Notes: a model not told the origin generated them from the letters alone. DNA of 64,000 bases from an uncultured Bacillota bacterium (GCA_947426945.1 CANEFX010000006.1:1-64000), one strand, 5' to 3'; shown: positions 35,405 through 42,632, counted from the stretch's first letter. Program-made: numbers and translations.

Positions 35405-35776
35405 TTATCCCCCCAGGATTGAGAAGCCGAAGACTACGGCCGTGTCGGAGAAGTTGGACAGCAGCCCGATAATTCCGACGGGCAGGGCGGCCAGGGCCAG
35501 CAGCCAACAGATGGCGGCCAGGGCAATAGCAGGCCATTTTCCCGGCTTTCCGGCAGTCCGCCAAGACACCAGCGAAACCGCGCCCAGGCCGATAAGTCCG
35601 GGAACGGCAAGCAGGGGCCCCAGATTGGTCAGACCGGAACCGGTAAAATAAATATAGGTGGTCAGGACCAGCAGGATCAGTGCATAGACTACTCCGATCC
35701 AGGCCAGGGTCCTCTTGACGGGGGAGGAGGGAGTAAAGCCCTCCGTCTCCCCGGAGGAGCGCTTCTCTTCCGGCAT
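35405..35776 (-). CDS. Hypothetical three-helix membrane protein
   Basis: A 123-residue protein of unknown function. A polar N terminus (PEEKRSSGETEGFTPSS) is followed by three transmembrane segments at about residues 25-46 (LAWIGVVYALILLVLTTYIYF), 53-72 (LGPLLAVPGLIGLGAVSLVSW) and 80-105 (WPAIALAAICWLLALAALPVG). The ATG directly abuts the mscL stop (TAAATG), with AAGGAG inside the end of mscL, so it is translated with mscL. It ends 3 bases before rsmG. Its family is not recognised. Confidence 0.75.
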   Translation of the reverse strand: MPEEKRSSGETEGFTPSSPVKRTLAWIGVVYALILLVLTTYIYFTGSGLTNLGPLLAVPGLIGLGAVSLVSWRTAGKPGKWPAIALAAICWLLALAALPVGIIGLLSNFSDTAVVFGFSILGG

Positions 35777-36172
35777 TTAGGACTTCTCCTTCAGCAGGTC
35801 GCGGATCTCAGTGAGCAGCTTTTCCTCCGGGGAGGGCTCGGGGGGAGCGGGCTCCTCCGCAGGGGTCTCCTCTTTCTTGCGGTGAAAGCTGTTTAGCGCC
35901 TTGATCATGCAGAATACCACCAGAGCCATTATCAGGAAGTTGAGAATGGCCTGGATAAAGTTGCCGTAGGTAATGACGGCGGAGCCTACGGTGACGGACA
36001 GCTCAGCGAAGGAAATGCTGCTGGTGAAGATGCCCAGCAGAGGCATAATGATGTCGTTGATGAGGGAGGTGGTGATAGAACTGAAAGCCCCGCCGATGAT
36101 AACGCCGACGGCCATGTCCATCACGTTGCCCCGGGCAATAAACTGCTTAAACTCTTCCATAAATTTTTTCAT
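35777..36172 (-). CDS. mscL: Large-conductance mechanosensitive channel MscL
   Basis: A 131-residue MscL, a pentameric membrane valve that opens on hypo-osmotic shock. The conserved first helix region is ARGNVMDMAVGVIIGGAFSSITTSLINDIIMPLLG (residues 13-47). The second transmembrane helix is GNFIQAILNFLIMALVVFCMIKALN near 75-99. The C-terminal cytoplasmic helix is acidic and proline-rich with PEEKLLTEIRDLL. AAGGAGG precedes the ATG. It is followed without a gap by a small membrane gene. The PilZ-domain gene lies 27 bases upstream. Confidence 0.97.
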   Translation of the reverse strand: MKKFMEEFKQFIARGNVMDMAVGVIIGGAFSSITTSLINDIIMPLLGIFTSSISFAELSVTVGSAVITYGNFIQAILNFLIMALVVFCMIKALNSFHRKKEETPAEEPAPPEPSPEEKLLTEIRDLLKEKS

Positions 36173-36199
36173 TGGTGGCCTCCTTATTCCGATTTTCCG

Positions 36200-36952
36200 T
36201 TACCAGTGGCCTTCTTCGGAGCGCATGCGGGTCTCCTTGATGCCCATCTGCAGATTGTATAGGGTCTTGTTCAAGGCGGTAATTTCCTGCTCGGTGAGCT
36301 GGGCAAAGAGAATGCCGTACCAAAACTGTCCCTGGCTCCGCTCGGAACAGCGGACCACCTGACCCAGGAAGTTCAAAGGGGCGTAGTCCTCCAGCTTGAT
36401 CCGGATACGCATGACCTCGTCCTCCATGTGGACGTATTCCGACTGGATGCAGCAGCCGCCTGTGCTGATGTTGACCAGGGTGCACTCCTCAGGGTGGCGG
36501 AAGTGCTCGTCATCCCGGCGGTAGATGGAGACAGGGGCGGTGTAGGGCAGGCGGAAGGTGTCGCGGTTTTCGGCGTGGCTCTCCACCTTCAGGTCTTTCA
36601 GCTTGAAGGCGGTGCGGGAGGATTCCTCCACAACGGCGCTGAGGCTGATAGGAATCAGCTTCTTGTCGTAGCCGCTCAGGCTTACCGCCGTGTTGAGGGG
36701 AAAGACTTTGAAGGACAGCTCTCCGGGCAGACGGCCCAGGGTCAGGGTGTCGGCGGTGCGCTCCACAATCCGGCCGGAGAGAAGGGGGTCCCCCTCTTTG
36801 GTGGCCACGTCGATGCGCATGCCCTCAAACAGTTCCCCGGTGGGGGCGTTCTCCGGGAGGCGGGGTGTGAGCTGGGCGGCCTGTTCCTCCTCCAGCTCCA
36901 GCGCCTCATCGTCATCGTCAGGGTCTCTGGAAAAAAATGAAAAAATACCCAT
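36200..36952 (-). CDS. PilZ-domain protein (YcgR-like, c-di-GMP receptor)
   Basis: A 250-residue protein with a C-terminal PilZ domain (about residues 130-235). The c-di-GMP binding motifs are visible: RDTFRLPY (R-x-x-x-R, near 135) and NISTGGCCIQ (D/N-x-S-x-x-G, near 165). Residues 40-125 resemble the N-terminal YcgR/PilZN barrel (ELFEGMRIDVATKEGDPLLSGRIVE). An acidic stretch (DPDDDDEALELEEEQ) follows the first FFSRD residues. Such proteins act on flagellar motors, cellulose synthase or adhesion; no diguanylate cyclase or motility gene is in the window. It ends 27 bases before mscL and may be in the serS-rsmG run. Confidence 0.88.
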   Translation of the reverse strand: MGIFSFFSRDPDDDDEALELEEEQAAQLTPRLPENAPTGELFEGMRIDVATKEGDPLLSGRIVERTADTLTLGRLPGELSFKVFPLNTAVSLSGYDKKLIPISLSAVVEESSRTAFKLKDLKVESHAENRDTFRLPYTAPVSIYRRDDEHFRHPEECTLVNISTGGCCIQSEYVHMEDEVMRIRIKLEDYAPLNFLGQVVRCSERSQGQFWYGILFAQLTEQEITALNKTLYNLQMGIKETRMRSEEGHW

Positions 36953-36990
36953 GTTTCGCTTCTCCTATTCGGTGTTGGTATTCCGGGACC

Positions 36991-38292
36991 TTATTTCTTG
37001 GGGATCATGCGCTCCAGACCGCCCATGTAGGGCCGGAGCACTTCAGGGATGACCACGCTGCCGTCGGAGCGGAGATTATTCTCCAGGAAGGCGATAAGCA
37101 TGCGGGGCGGAGCCACCACGGTATTGTTCAGGGTGTGGGGCAGATAAGTGCCCGTCTCTCCCTTGACCCGCATTTTCAGCCTTCTCGCCTGGGCGTCCCC
37201 CAGGTTGGAGCAGGAGCAGACCTCAAAATATTTCTGCTGGCGGGGAGACCAGGCCTCGATATCGCAGGACTTTACCTTCAGATCGGCCAGGTCGCCGGAG
37301 CAGCACTCCAGCTGCCGCACGGGGATATCCAGGGAGCGGAACAGCTCTACCGAGTAGCGCCACATCTTCTCGTACCAGGCCATGGAGTCCTCGGGCCGGC
37401 ACACCACGATCATCTCCTGCTTCTCAAACTGGTGGATGCGGTAGACCCCCCGCTCCTCAATGCCGTGGGAACCCTTCTCCTTGCGGAAGCAGGGGGAGTA
37501 GGAGGTGAGGGTCTGGGGCAGAGAGGCCTCGGGGATGATCTGGTCGATAAACTTGCCGATCATGGAGTGCTCGCTGGTGCCGATGAGGTACAGGTCCTCC
37601 CCCTCGATCTTGTACATCATGGCCTCCATGTCGGTCTGGGACATGACACCCTCCACCACGTTGCCGTGGATCATAAATGGGGGAATGCAGAAGGTAAAGC
37701 CCTTGCCGATCATAAAATCCCGGGCGTAGGCCAGCACCGCCTCGTGGAGGCGGGCCACGTCGCCCAGCAGGTAATAGAAGCCGCTGCCCGACACCCGGCC
37801 GGCGGCGTCCATATCCACCCCGTTGAAGGACTCCATGATTTCGGTGTGGTAGGGAATTTCAAAATCGGGAACTACTGGCTCGCCGAACCGCTCGACCTCC
37901 ACATTGGCGGAGTCGTCGGGACCAATGGGAACAGAGGGATCAATGATATTGGGAATGACCAGCATAATCTTCCGGATCTGTCCGGCCAGTTCGGTTTCCG
38001 CCTGCTCCAGCTCGGCCAGCCGGTCGGCATTGGCCTTCACCCTGGCCTTGGCCTCCTCAGCCTCGGCAAGCTTGGAGGGGTCCTTCTTGGCCTGGCCCAT
38101 GAGCATCCCCACCTGCTTGCTGAGTGTGTTGCGGGCGGAACGCAGCTCGTTGGCCTCAGACATGGCGGCGCGATTCCGTGCGTCCAGCTCCAGCACCTGG
38201 TCCACCAGGGGGAGCTTCTCCTCCTGAAACTTCTTCCTGATATTTTCCTTTACAGCCTCCGGATTCTCCCGGATAAAACGAATGTCAAGCAT
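36991..38292 (-). CDS. serS: Seryl-tRNA synthetase
   Basis: A 433-residue class II synthetase charging tRNA-Ser. The N-terminal coiled-coil arm for the tRNA long variable arm covers about residues 30-100 (ANELRSARNTLSKQVGMLM and ANADRLAELEQAETEL). Motif 2 is FRKEKGSHGIEERGVYRIHQFEKQEM near 275. Motif 3 is LNNTVVAPPRMLIAFLENN near 390. Other signatures: EVCSCSNLGDAQARRL. AAAGGAG precedes the ATG. Upstream, a perfect parS lies within the 130-base gap to the coiled-coil gene. No T-box is present. Confidence 0.97.
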   Translation of the reverse strand: MLDIRFIRENPEAVKENIRKKFQEEKLPLVDQVLELDARNRAAMSEANELRSARNTLSKQVGMLMGQAKKDPSKLAEAEEAKARVKANADRLAELEQAETELAGQIRKIMLVIPNIIDPSVPIGPDDSANVEVERFGEPVVPDFEIPYHTEIMESFNGVDMDAAGRVSGSGFYYLLGDVARLHEAVLAYARDFMIGKGFTFCIPPFMIHGNVVEGVMSQTDMEAMMYKIEGEDLYLIGTSEHSMIGKFIDQIIPEASLPQTLTSYSPCFRKEKGSHGIEERGVYRIHQFEKQEMIVVCRPEDSMAWYEKMWRYSVELFRSLDIPVRQLECCSGDLADLKVKSCDIEAWSPRQQKYFEVCSCSNLGDAQARRLKMRVKGETGTYLPHTLNNTVVAPPRMLIAFLENNLRSDGSVVIPEVLRPYMGGLERMIPKK

Positions 38293-38315
38293 GGTTGATT
38301 TCTCCTTTACCTCTG

Positions 38316-38331
38316 TGTTTCACGTGAAACA
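38316..38331. promoter_or_regulatory. parS site 2 (perfect)
   Basis: TGTTTCACGTGAAACA: perfect match to the parS consensus. It lies in the serS leader about 25 bases before its start. Confidence 0.95.
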
Positions 38332-38422
38332 TCGTCGTTACAAAGTCCGCTTTGCTCAAAACGCCGGCCGGCGGACATTTTTTGTGCGGTTGTCTTGCTC
38401 CTTCTGGGGCCGCCTTCGGCGG

Positions 38423-38998
38423 CTATTTTATGACCTTCCCCCGGATCTCCATATACCGGTCGTAGGGGGAGAAGCGGTCGTTGTCAGTGGCGCTTTCTCT
38501 GGGAAGGAAGTCCGTCAGGCCGCCCGCCTCCAGGGAGGCAATCAGCTCCCTGCACTTGCTGTAACGGCCGCGGACGAAGGCCTCATTGATCTGCCAGAAC
38601 CAGTCCATGGCCTGCGCCGTACAGCTCTGCTGGAGACTGGTCTGTTCCACAGAGTCATAGTCGGCCTTCAGCCGGTCATAGCGGGCCTGCAGGTCTTCCA
38701 GCTGCTCCGTCTGTTCCTCCAGCTGCTCTTTCAGCTGCTTGTTCTCCTCCAGAATACCGTTGAGGGTCTGAGTGGCGGAGACGGACTGCTGAATATTGTC
38801 CTGATTCTCCTCCTGGAGCCGTTGATATTGTCTCCGTTCCATCATAAATGTAAACAGGAGCAGGACAAAGGCGGCGCAGAAGAGCACGGCGATATATTGG
38901 AGCACCGAGCGCTGGCGGCGGCGCTGATTCCGGCTGCTTCCGGCAGTCCGCCGCCTGGGAGCGGGCCGGGCCGGCATCTCTCTGCGGTCCTCAGGCAA
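38423..38998 (-). CDS. Membrane-anchored coiled-coil protein downstream of parB
   Basis: A protein of about 191 residues whose start overlaps the 3' end of parB. An N-terminal cytoplasmic Pro/Arg-rich segment (PARPAPRRRTAGSSRNQRRR) is followed by one transmembrane helix (VLQYIAVLFCAAFVLLLFTFM, about 32-52), then a coiled coil to about residue 110 (EENKQLKEQLEEQTEQLEDL) and a helical C-terminal domain. The topology recalls DivIC/FtsB-type septal proteins but it is much longer and not recognisable as one. The TTG at 38998 has GGAGG 8 bases upstream; a GTG at 39007 is the alternative. A GCCGCC/GGCGGC hairpin lies at the stop. Family unknown. Confidence 0.78.
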   Translation of the reverse strand: MPEDRREMPARPAPRRRTAGSSRNQRRRQRSVLQYIAVLFCAAFVLLLFTFMMERRQYQRLQEENQDNIQQSVSATQTLNGILEENKQLKEQLEEQTEQLEDLQARYDRLKADYDSVEQTSLQQSCTAQAMDWFWQINEAFVRGRYSKCRELIASLEAGGLTDFLPRESATDNDRFSPYDRYMEIRGKVIK

Positions 38999-39884
38999 GG
39001 GGAACACCTCCCTTGCCGTCCAGGCGCCGGAGCAGGCTCAGAAGGGTTTCCAGGTCCTGTTCGTTGTAGTATTCCAGCTCGATTCTGCCCTTCTTGCCCT
39101 TGTGAGCAATCTTTACCTTCCGGCCCAGACGGCCGGCCAGGTCCTTCTCCAGCTCCCCCAGATAGAGGGAAAGGTCGGCCCCCTGAGCCCGGGGCGTCTC
39201 CCGCTTCTCCTTCTGCAGGGCCTTGATAAGGGCCTCGGTCTGCCGTACAGACAGCTGCTCCTTTACCACCCGGGCGGCCGTCTCCCTCTGAAGGGCGGCA
39301 GTGGGGGCGCCCAGAATGGCTCGGGCGTGTCCGGCGGAGAGGTTCCCCTCCTCTACCAGCTTTATAACCTCGCCGGGCAGGGACAGCAGCCGCAGGGTGT
39401 TGGTGACGGCGGGCCGGGATTTGCCCATCTGCCGGGCTACCTGCTCCTGGGAAAGGCCGTACTCCTCCATCAGGGTACGGTAGCCCCGGGCCTCTTCAGC
39501 GGGGTTCAGGTCCTCCCGTTGAAGGTTTTCAATCAGGCCCAGCTCCATCACCTTGCGGTCGTCTGCCTCAATAATGACGGCAGGCACCTCCTGAAGGCCG
39601 GCGGCCTTGGCCGCCCGCCACCGCCGCTCCCCGGCGATAATCTGATAGTAGCCGGTGGCCAGCCGCCGCACGGTGAGGGGCTGAATAATGCCGTGGACCC
39701 GGATGGACTCGGCCAGGTCGGACAGGGCCTCCTCGTCAAACCGCTTCCGGGGCTGATTCAGCCCCGGCTCCACCTGGGAGATGGGCAGAGAGACGGAGCC
39801 CTCGTTCTGTTCCGGGAGGTCCGGGTCGCCCAGCAGGGCGTTCAGCCCCCGGCCCAGACCCAGTTCTGTCTTTCGTTTTGCCAT
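38991..39884 (-). CDS. parB: Chromosome-partitioning protein ParB (Spo0J)
   Basis: A 297-residue ParB CTPase clamp that loads at parS and spreads. The N-terminal segment LGLGRGLNALLGD is the ParA-contacting motif. The CTP-binding core has RKRFDEEALSDLAESIRVHGIIQPLTVRRL and GERRWRAAKAAGLQEVPAVI near residue 75. The helix-turn-helix for parS includes GLSQEQVARQMGKSRPAVTNTLRLL near 145. The C-terminal dimerisation region follows a basic stretch. ATG 39884 has GAGGTAA 8 bases upstream, 4 bases from the parA stop. The downstream membrane coiled-coil gene overlaps its end. Confidence 0.97.
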   Translation of the reverse strand: MAKRKTELGLGRGLNALLGDPDLPEQNEGSVSLPISQVEPGLNQPRKRFDEEALSDLAESIRVHGIIQPLTVRRLATGYYQIIAGERRWRAAKAAGLQEVPAVIIEADDRKVMELGLIENLQREDLNPAEEARGYRTLMEEYGLSQEQVARQMGKSRPAVTNTLRLLSLPGEVIKLVEEGNLSAGHARAILGAPTAALQRETAARVVKEQLSVRQTEALIKALQKEKRETPRAQGADLSLYLGELEKDLAGRLGRKVKIAHKGKKGRIELEYYNEQDLETLLSLLRRLDGKGGVPLA

Positions 39885-39888
39885 ATTG

Positions 39889-40641
39889 TTACCTCGCAAT
39901 CATTTCCTCCGCCAGCAGCTTGTAGGCCTCCGCCCCCCGGGAGTAGGGGTCGTAGGCGGAAATGGGCTTGCCGTGGCTGGGAGCCTCGGACAGGCGCACG
40001 TTCCGGGGAATGACGGTGGCGTACACCTGGCCGGGGAAATGGCGCTTGACCTCCTCCGCCACCTGGAGAGACAGGTTGGTCCGGCTATCGAACATGGTGA
40101 GCAGCACACCCTCCATAGCCAGCTCCGGGTTCAGCCTCCGCTTCACCAGCCGGACGGTAGCCAGCAGATCGCTCAGGCCCTCCAGAGCGTAGTACTCGCA
40201 CTGCACCGGCACCAGCAGGGAGCCGGCGGCGCACAGGGCATTGACGGTAAGCAGCTCCAGGGAGGGGGGGCAGTCAACAAAAATGTAGTCATAACGGTCC
40301 GCCAGGGCGTCCAGCGCGTGTTTCAGCAGCTTCTCCCGGTTGTCAATGCCGATCATTTCAATGCCCGCGCCGGCCAGCGCCTTGTTGGAAGGCAGCACGT
40401 CGCCGTATCTGGTGGAGACCACTGCCCGGGCCGGATCCGCCCCGCTGACCAGAACGTCGTAGACGTTGGGGGAGGCGGTGTTTTTGTCCACCCCCATGCC
40501 GGAGGTGGCATTGGCCTGGGGGTCGAAGTCGCACAGCAGCACCCGCCGGCCCAGGGCGTGGAGGGCGGCGGTGATGTTGACGGTGGTGGTAGTCTTGCCT
40601 ACCCCGCCCTTCTGGTTGACGACGGCGATGATTTTGGCCAT
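39889..40641 (-). CDS. parA: Chromosome-partitioning ATPase ParA (Soj)
   Basis: A 250-residue deviant Walker ATPase of the Soj type. It starts MAKIIAVVNQKGGVGKTTTT with the signature lysine Walker A, then LLCDFDPQANATSGMGVDKN (switch I, near 40) and YIFVDCPPSLELLTVNAL (Walker B, near 115). With ParB it organises origins and regulates DnaA in Firmicutes. GAGGAGG precedes ATG 40641; the longer frame to 40686 lacks a ribosome-binding site. parB starts 4 bases after its stop. Confidence 0.97.
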   Translation of the reverse strand: MAKIIAVVNQKGGVGKTTTTVNITAALHALGRRVLLCDFDPQANATSGMGVDKNTASPNVYDVLVSGADPARAVVSTRYGDVLPSNKALAGAGIEMIGIDNREKLLKHALDALADRYDYIFVDCPPSLELLTVNALCAAGSLLVPVQCEYYALEGLSDLLATVRLVKRRLNPELAMEGVLLTMFDSRTNLSLQVAEEVKRHFPGQVYATVIPRNVRLSEAPSHGKPISAYDPYSRGAEAYKLLAEEMIAR

Positions 40642-40745
40642 GGAAAAGCCTCCTCGTTGTGGCAGAAAATGCAAAGGGCAATGCATCTTTGTATTATATC
40701 AATGGGAAAGGGAGATTTCAACTGTTTTCCGAGATTTCTTAAAAA

Positions 40746-40780
40746 GAAACGCCAAAGCCGCTTTGCGGCTCCGGCGTTTC
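40746..40780 (-). terminator. Terminator of noc, overlapping parS site 3
   Basis: On the minus strand: GAAACGCC (40780-40773), inner GCCGC-AAA-GCGGC, then GGCGTTTC (40753-40746) and TTTTT. The first stem arm shares six bases (40775-40780) with the parS site. Confidence 0.8.
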
Positions 40781-40790
40781 ACGTGAAACA
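40775..40790. promoter_or_regulatory. parS-like site 3
   Basis: CGTTTCACGTGAAACA: one mismatch, at the first base, to the parS consensus. It lies between noc and parA, just upstream of the parAB promoter region. Confidence 0.9.
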
Positions 40791-40852
40791 TTATTTCGCT
40801 TCCTTGCTCCTCATCCCCAGATCGGACCCACAGCGCTGGGCTTCGAGCCGGG

Positions 40853-41659
40853 TTAGGTTGCCCGGCGGGGGATATGGATGGTAAGGGTAATCTCCTCCTC
40901 GCTGTCCTGACGGCTGCACTGGGCGTCTACCCCGGCGGAGCGCATCAGATCCAGGCTGCGGGTAACGGTGTTGAGAAACAGCCGCACGTCTTTGAGCAGG
41001 AAAAGGGGTTTTTTCCGGACCGGAGGGACGGCAGTCAGAAGACTGTCCACCAAGGCCTCGGTCTGGACCACCGTGAGACCTTGATTTACTACCTGCCGGG
41101 CCCCCTCCAGCTGCAGCTCCGGCGTTTCAAGCCGAAGCAGGGCCCGGGCGTGGCGCTCGGTGGCCCCGCCGTCCCGGAGCAGGGCGAGCACATCGGGAGG
41201 CAGCCGCAGCAGGCGAAGCTTGTTGGCCACGGCGGATTGGCTCTTGCCGATGCGCCGGGCGGCCTCCTCCTGGGAGATGTGGTAGGTGTCGATAAGCCGG
41301 CGCAGGGCGGCGGCCTCCTCCCAAAAGTCCAGATCCCGGCGCTGGAGGTTTTCCACCAGGGCCAGCAGGGAGGAGGCCTGTCCATCCGTCTGAATGGACA
41401 GGCAGGGGACCTCCTCCAGGCCGGCCAGGCGGGCCGCCCGCAGCCGGCGTTCCCCGGCCACCAATTCCCAACGCCCCTCCCGGCGGCGGACGGTGAGGGG
41501 CTGGAGCAGACCCAGCTCCCGGATGGAGGAGGCCAGCTCCTCCAGATCAGACTGGAGAAAGATCCGTCTGGGCTGGCTGGGATTGGGATAAATGGCGTCC
41601 ACAGACAGAAACAAAATGCGCCCGGAGTCAAACAGACCTCTTTTTTGCAATGGCCACAT
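40853..41659 (-). CDS. noc: Noc-like ParB paralogue (nucleoid occlusion)
   Basis: A 268-residue second ParB-family protein. The CTP-binding core is VDAIYPNPSQPRRIFLQSDLEELASSIRELGLLQPLTVRR and GERRLRAARLAGLEEVPCL near residue 75. The HTH is TYHISQEEAARRIGKSQSAVANKLRLL near 125. There is no ParA-contacting LGxGL motif; instead a short hydrophobic N terminus (MWPLQKRGLF) might act as the membrane-binding helix found in Noc. Position upstream of parA-parB fits Firmicutes noc. A candidate Noc-binding palindrome lies 90 bases upstream at 41747-41760. It might instead be a diverged ParB. Confidence 0.88.
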   Translation of the reverse strand: MWPLQKRGLFDSGRILFLSVDAIYPNPSQPRRIFLQSDLEELASSIRELGLLQPLTVRRREGRWELVAGERRLRAARLAGLEEVPCLSIQTDGQASSLLALVENLQRRDLDFWEEAAALRRLIDTYHISQEEAARRIGKSQSAVANKLRLLRLPPDVLALLRDGGATERHARALLRLETPELQLEGARQVVNQGLTVVQTEALVDSLLTAVPPVRKKPLFLLKDVRLFLNTVTRSLDLMRSAGVDAQCSRQDSEEEITLTIHIPRRAT

Positions 41660-41879
41660 GGGCGGACCCGCCTTTCAAATAAATTTCCTGCCTAAATTTT
41701 ACCATAAATTGGAAAATAATAGGTCGAAGACGGTCGCCCGGAAAAAATTTCCCGGGGAACAAAGCCGGAAAGTCCTGTGCCCCAGGGCTTTGGAACAAAG
41801 AATGGAAAAAATTGCCGAAAGCGCCTGGAAATGGAACTGAAAATTGTATAAAATTCGGAGGAAAATCAGAAAAAAGGGA
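41660..41879. other. AT-rich divergent gap between noc and xpt
   Basis: About 320 bases separate noc from the xpt start. The stretch contains no supported gene; a plus-strand frame from 41592 to 41840 overlaps noc antisense and has no ribosome-binding site. A Noc-site-like palindrome (41747-41760) is the only recognised element; the xpt promoter and leader hairpin follow. Confidence 0.5.
41747..41760. promoter_or_regulatory. Candidate Noc-binding site (NBS-like)
   Basis: ATTTCCCGGGGAAC differs by two bases from the Bacillus NBS ATTTCCCGGGAAAT. It lies immediately upstream of noc. Confidence 0.45.
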
Positions 41880-41908
41880 TTGAAAGCCGGGCGCTTTTCC
41901 TGTACAAT
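41880..41908 (+). promoter_or_regulatory. Promoter of xpt
   Basis: TTGAAA, 17-base spacer, TACAAT with an upstream TG (TGTACAAT). Confidence 0.7.
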
Positions 41909-41940
41909 ATACCCGTGATATTTTTACAAGCAGAGAATGT

Positions 41941-41958
41941 GGCCCGAAGCACCGGGCC
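41941..41958 (+). promoter_or_regulatory. Leader hairpin of xpt
   Basis: GGCCCG-AAGCAC-CGGGCC followed by GCTGTTATTTTCC, in the 5' leader between promoter and start. It could be an attenuator stem. The purine riboswitch core usual for xpt leaders in Bacillus was looked for and not seen. Confidence 0.4.
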
Positions 41959-41989
41959 GCTGTTATTTTCCGAAAAGGCGGTGGAGCTC

Positions 41990-42565
41990 GTGGAACTGCT
42001 CAAGCAGCGCATCCGTCAGGATGGCACTGTGAAGGGGAACGACGTGCTGAAGGTGGACAGTTTTCTGAACCACCAGATTGATGTTGCCCTTTTAGAGGAG
42101 ATTGGCAGAGAGTTTCAGCGGCGTTTTGCGGGCTGCGGCGTGAACAAGATTTTGACCATCGAGGCCTCCGGCATCGGGATCGCTTGTCTCACGGCGCAGT
42201 CTTTTCGCTGTCCGGTGGTCTTTGCCAAGAAGAGCCAGACCAAGAACATTGCCGGTGAGGTGTACACCACCAAGGTGGAGTCCTTTACCCACGGCAGAGT
42301 GTACGACGTGATCGTCTCCAAAAGATTTCTGGGTCCGGAGGACTGCGTGCTCATCGTGGACGACTTTCTGGCCAACGGCGCGGCGCTGGACGGACTTATT
42401 GACCTGGTGGAGCAGTCCGGGGCGAAGCTGGCCGGGGCGGGGGTTGTCATTGAGAAGGCCTTTCAGCCCGGCGGAGACCGCATTCGCGCCCGGGGCGTCC
42501 GGGTGGAGGCTCTGGCCCGGGTCAAGTCTATGAGTGAGGAGAACGGCGTGAAATTTGCGGATTAA
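41990..42565 (+). CDS. xpt: Xanthine phosphoribosyltransferase
   Basis: A 191-residue phosphoribosyltransferase that turns xanthine and PRPP into XMP. It aligns with B. subtilis Xpt throughout: LKVDSFLNHQIDVALLEEIG near residue 20, ILTIEASGIGIA near 50, the PRPP-binding motif CVLIVDDFLANGAALDGL near 123, and VIEKAFQPGGD near 155. The frame is open back to 41915, but the family N terminus (M-E-x-L-K-x-x-I) corresponds to GTG 41990; a GTG at 41981 is also possible. It is followed by a symmetric hairpin and then by a nucleoside-type importer, forming a purine salvage neighbourhood. Confidence 0.92.
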   Translation: MELLKQRIRQDGTVKGNDVLKVDSFLNHQIDVALLEEIGREFQRRFAGCGVNKILTIEASGIGIACLTAQSFRCPVVFAKKSQTKNIAGEVYTTKVESFTHGRVYDVIVSKRFLGPEDCVLIVDDFLANGAALDGLIDLVEQSGAKLAGAGVVIEKAFQPGGDRIRARGVRVEALARVKSMSEENGVKFAD

Positions 42566-42587
42566 AACCGAACACATCGGTTTTAAT
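42561..42587. terminator. AT-rich symmetric hairpin at the xpt stop
   Basis: ATTAAAACCGA-ACACA-TCGGTTTTAAT, an 11-bp perfect stem that contains the xpt stop codon in its first arm. It may terminate weakly or act as an operator before the BMP gene. Confidence 0.6.
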
Positions 42588-42632
42588 ATATAAAGGTAGG
42601 AAACGAACTGTACTTTTTAAGGAGGAAACAGA

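Noticed and set aside
41592-41840. Plus-strand 82-codon gene in the noc-xpt gap
   Set aside because: It overlaps the start of noc antisense, has no ribosome-binding site and no recognisable features.
41915-41989. Longer N terminus for Xpt (from ATG 41915)
   Set aside because: It would translate through the leader hairpin and add 25 residues not present in the family.
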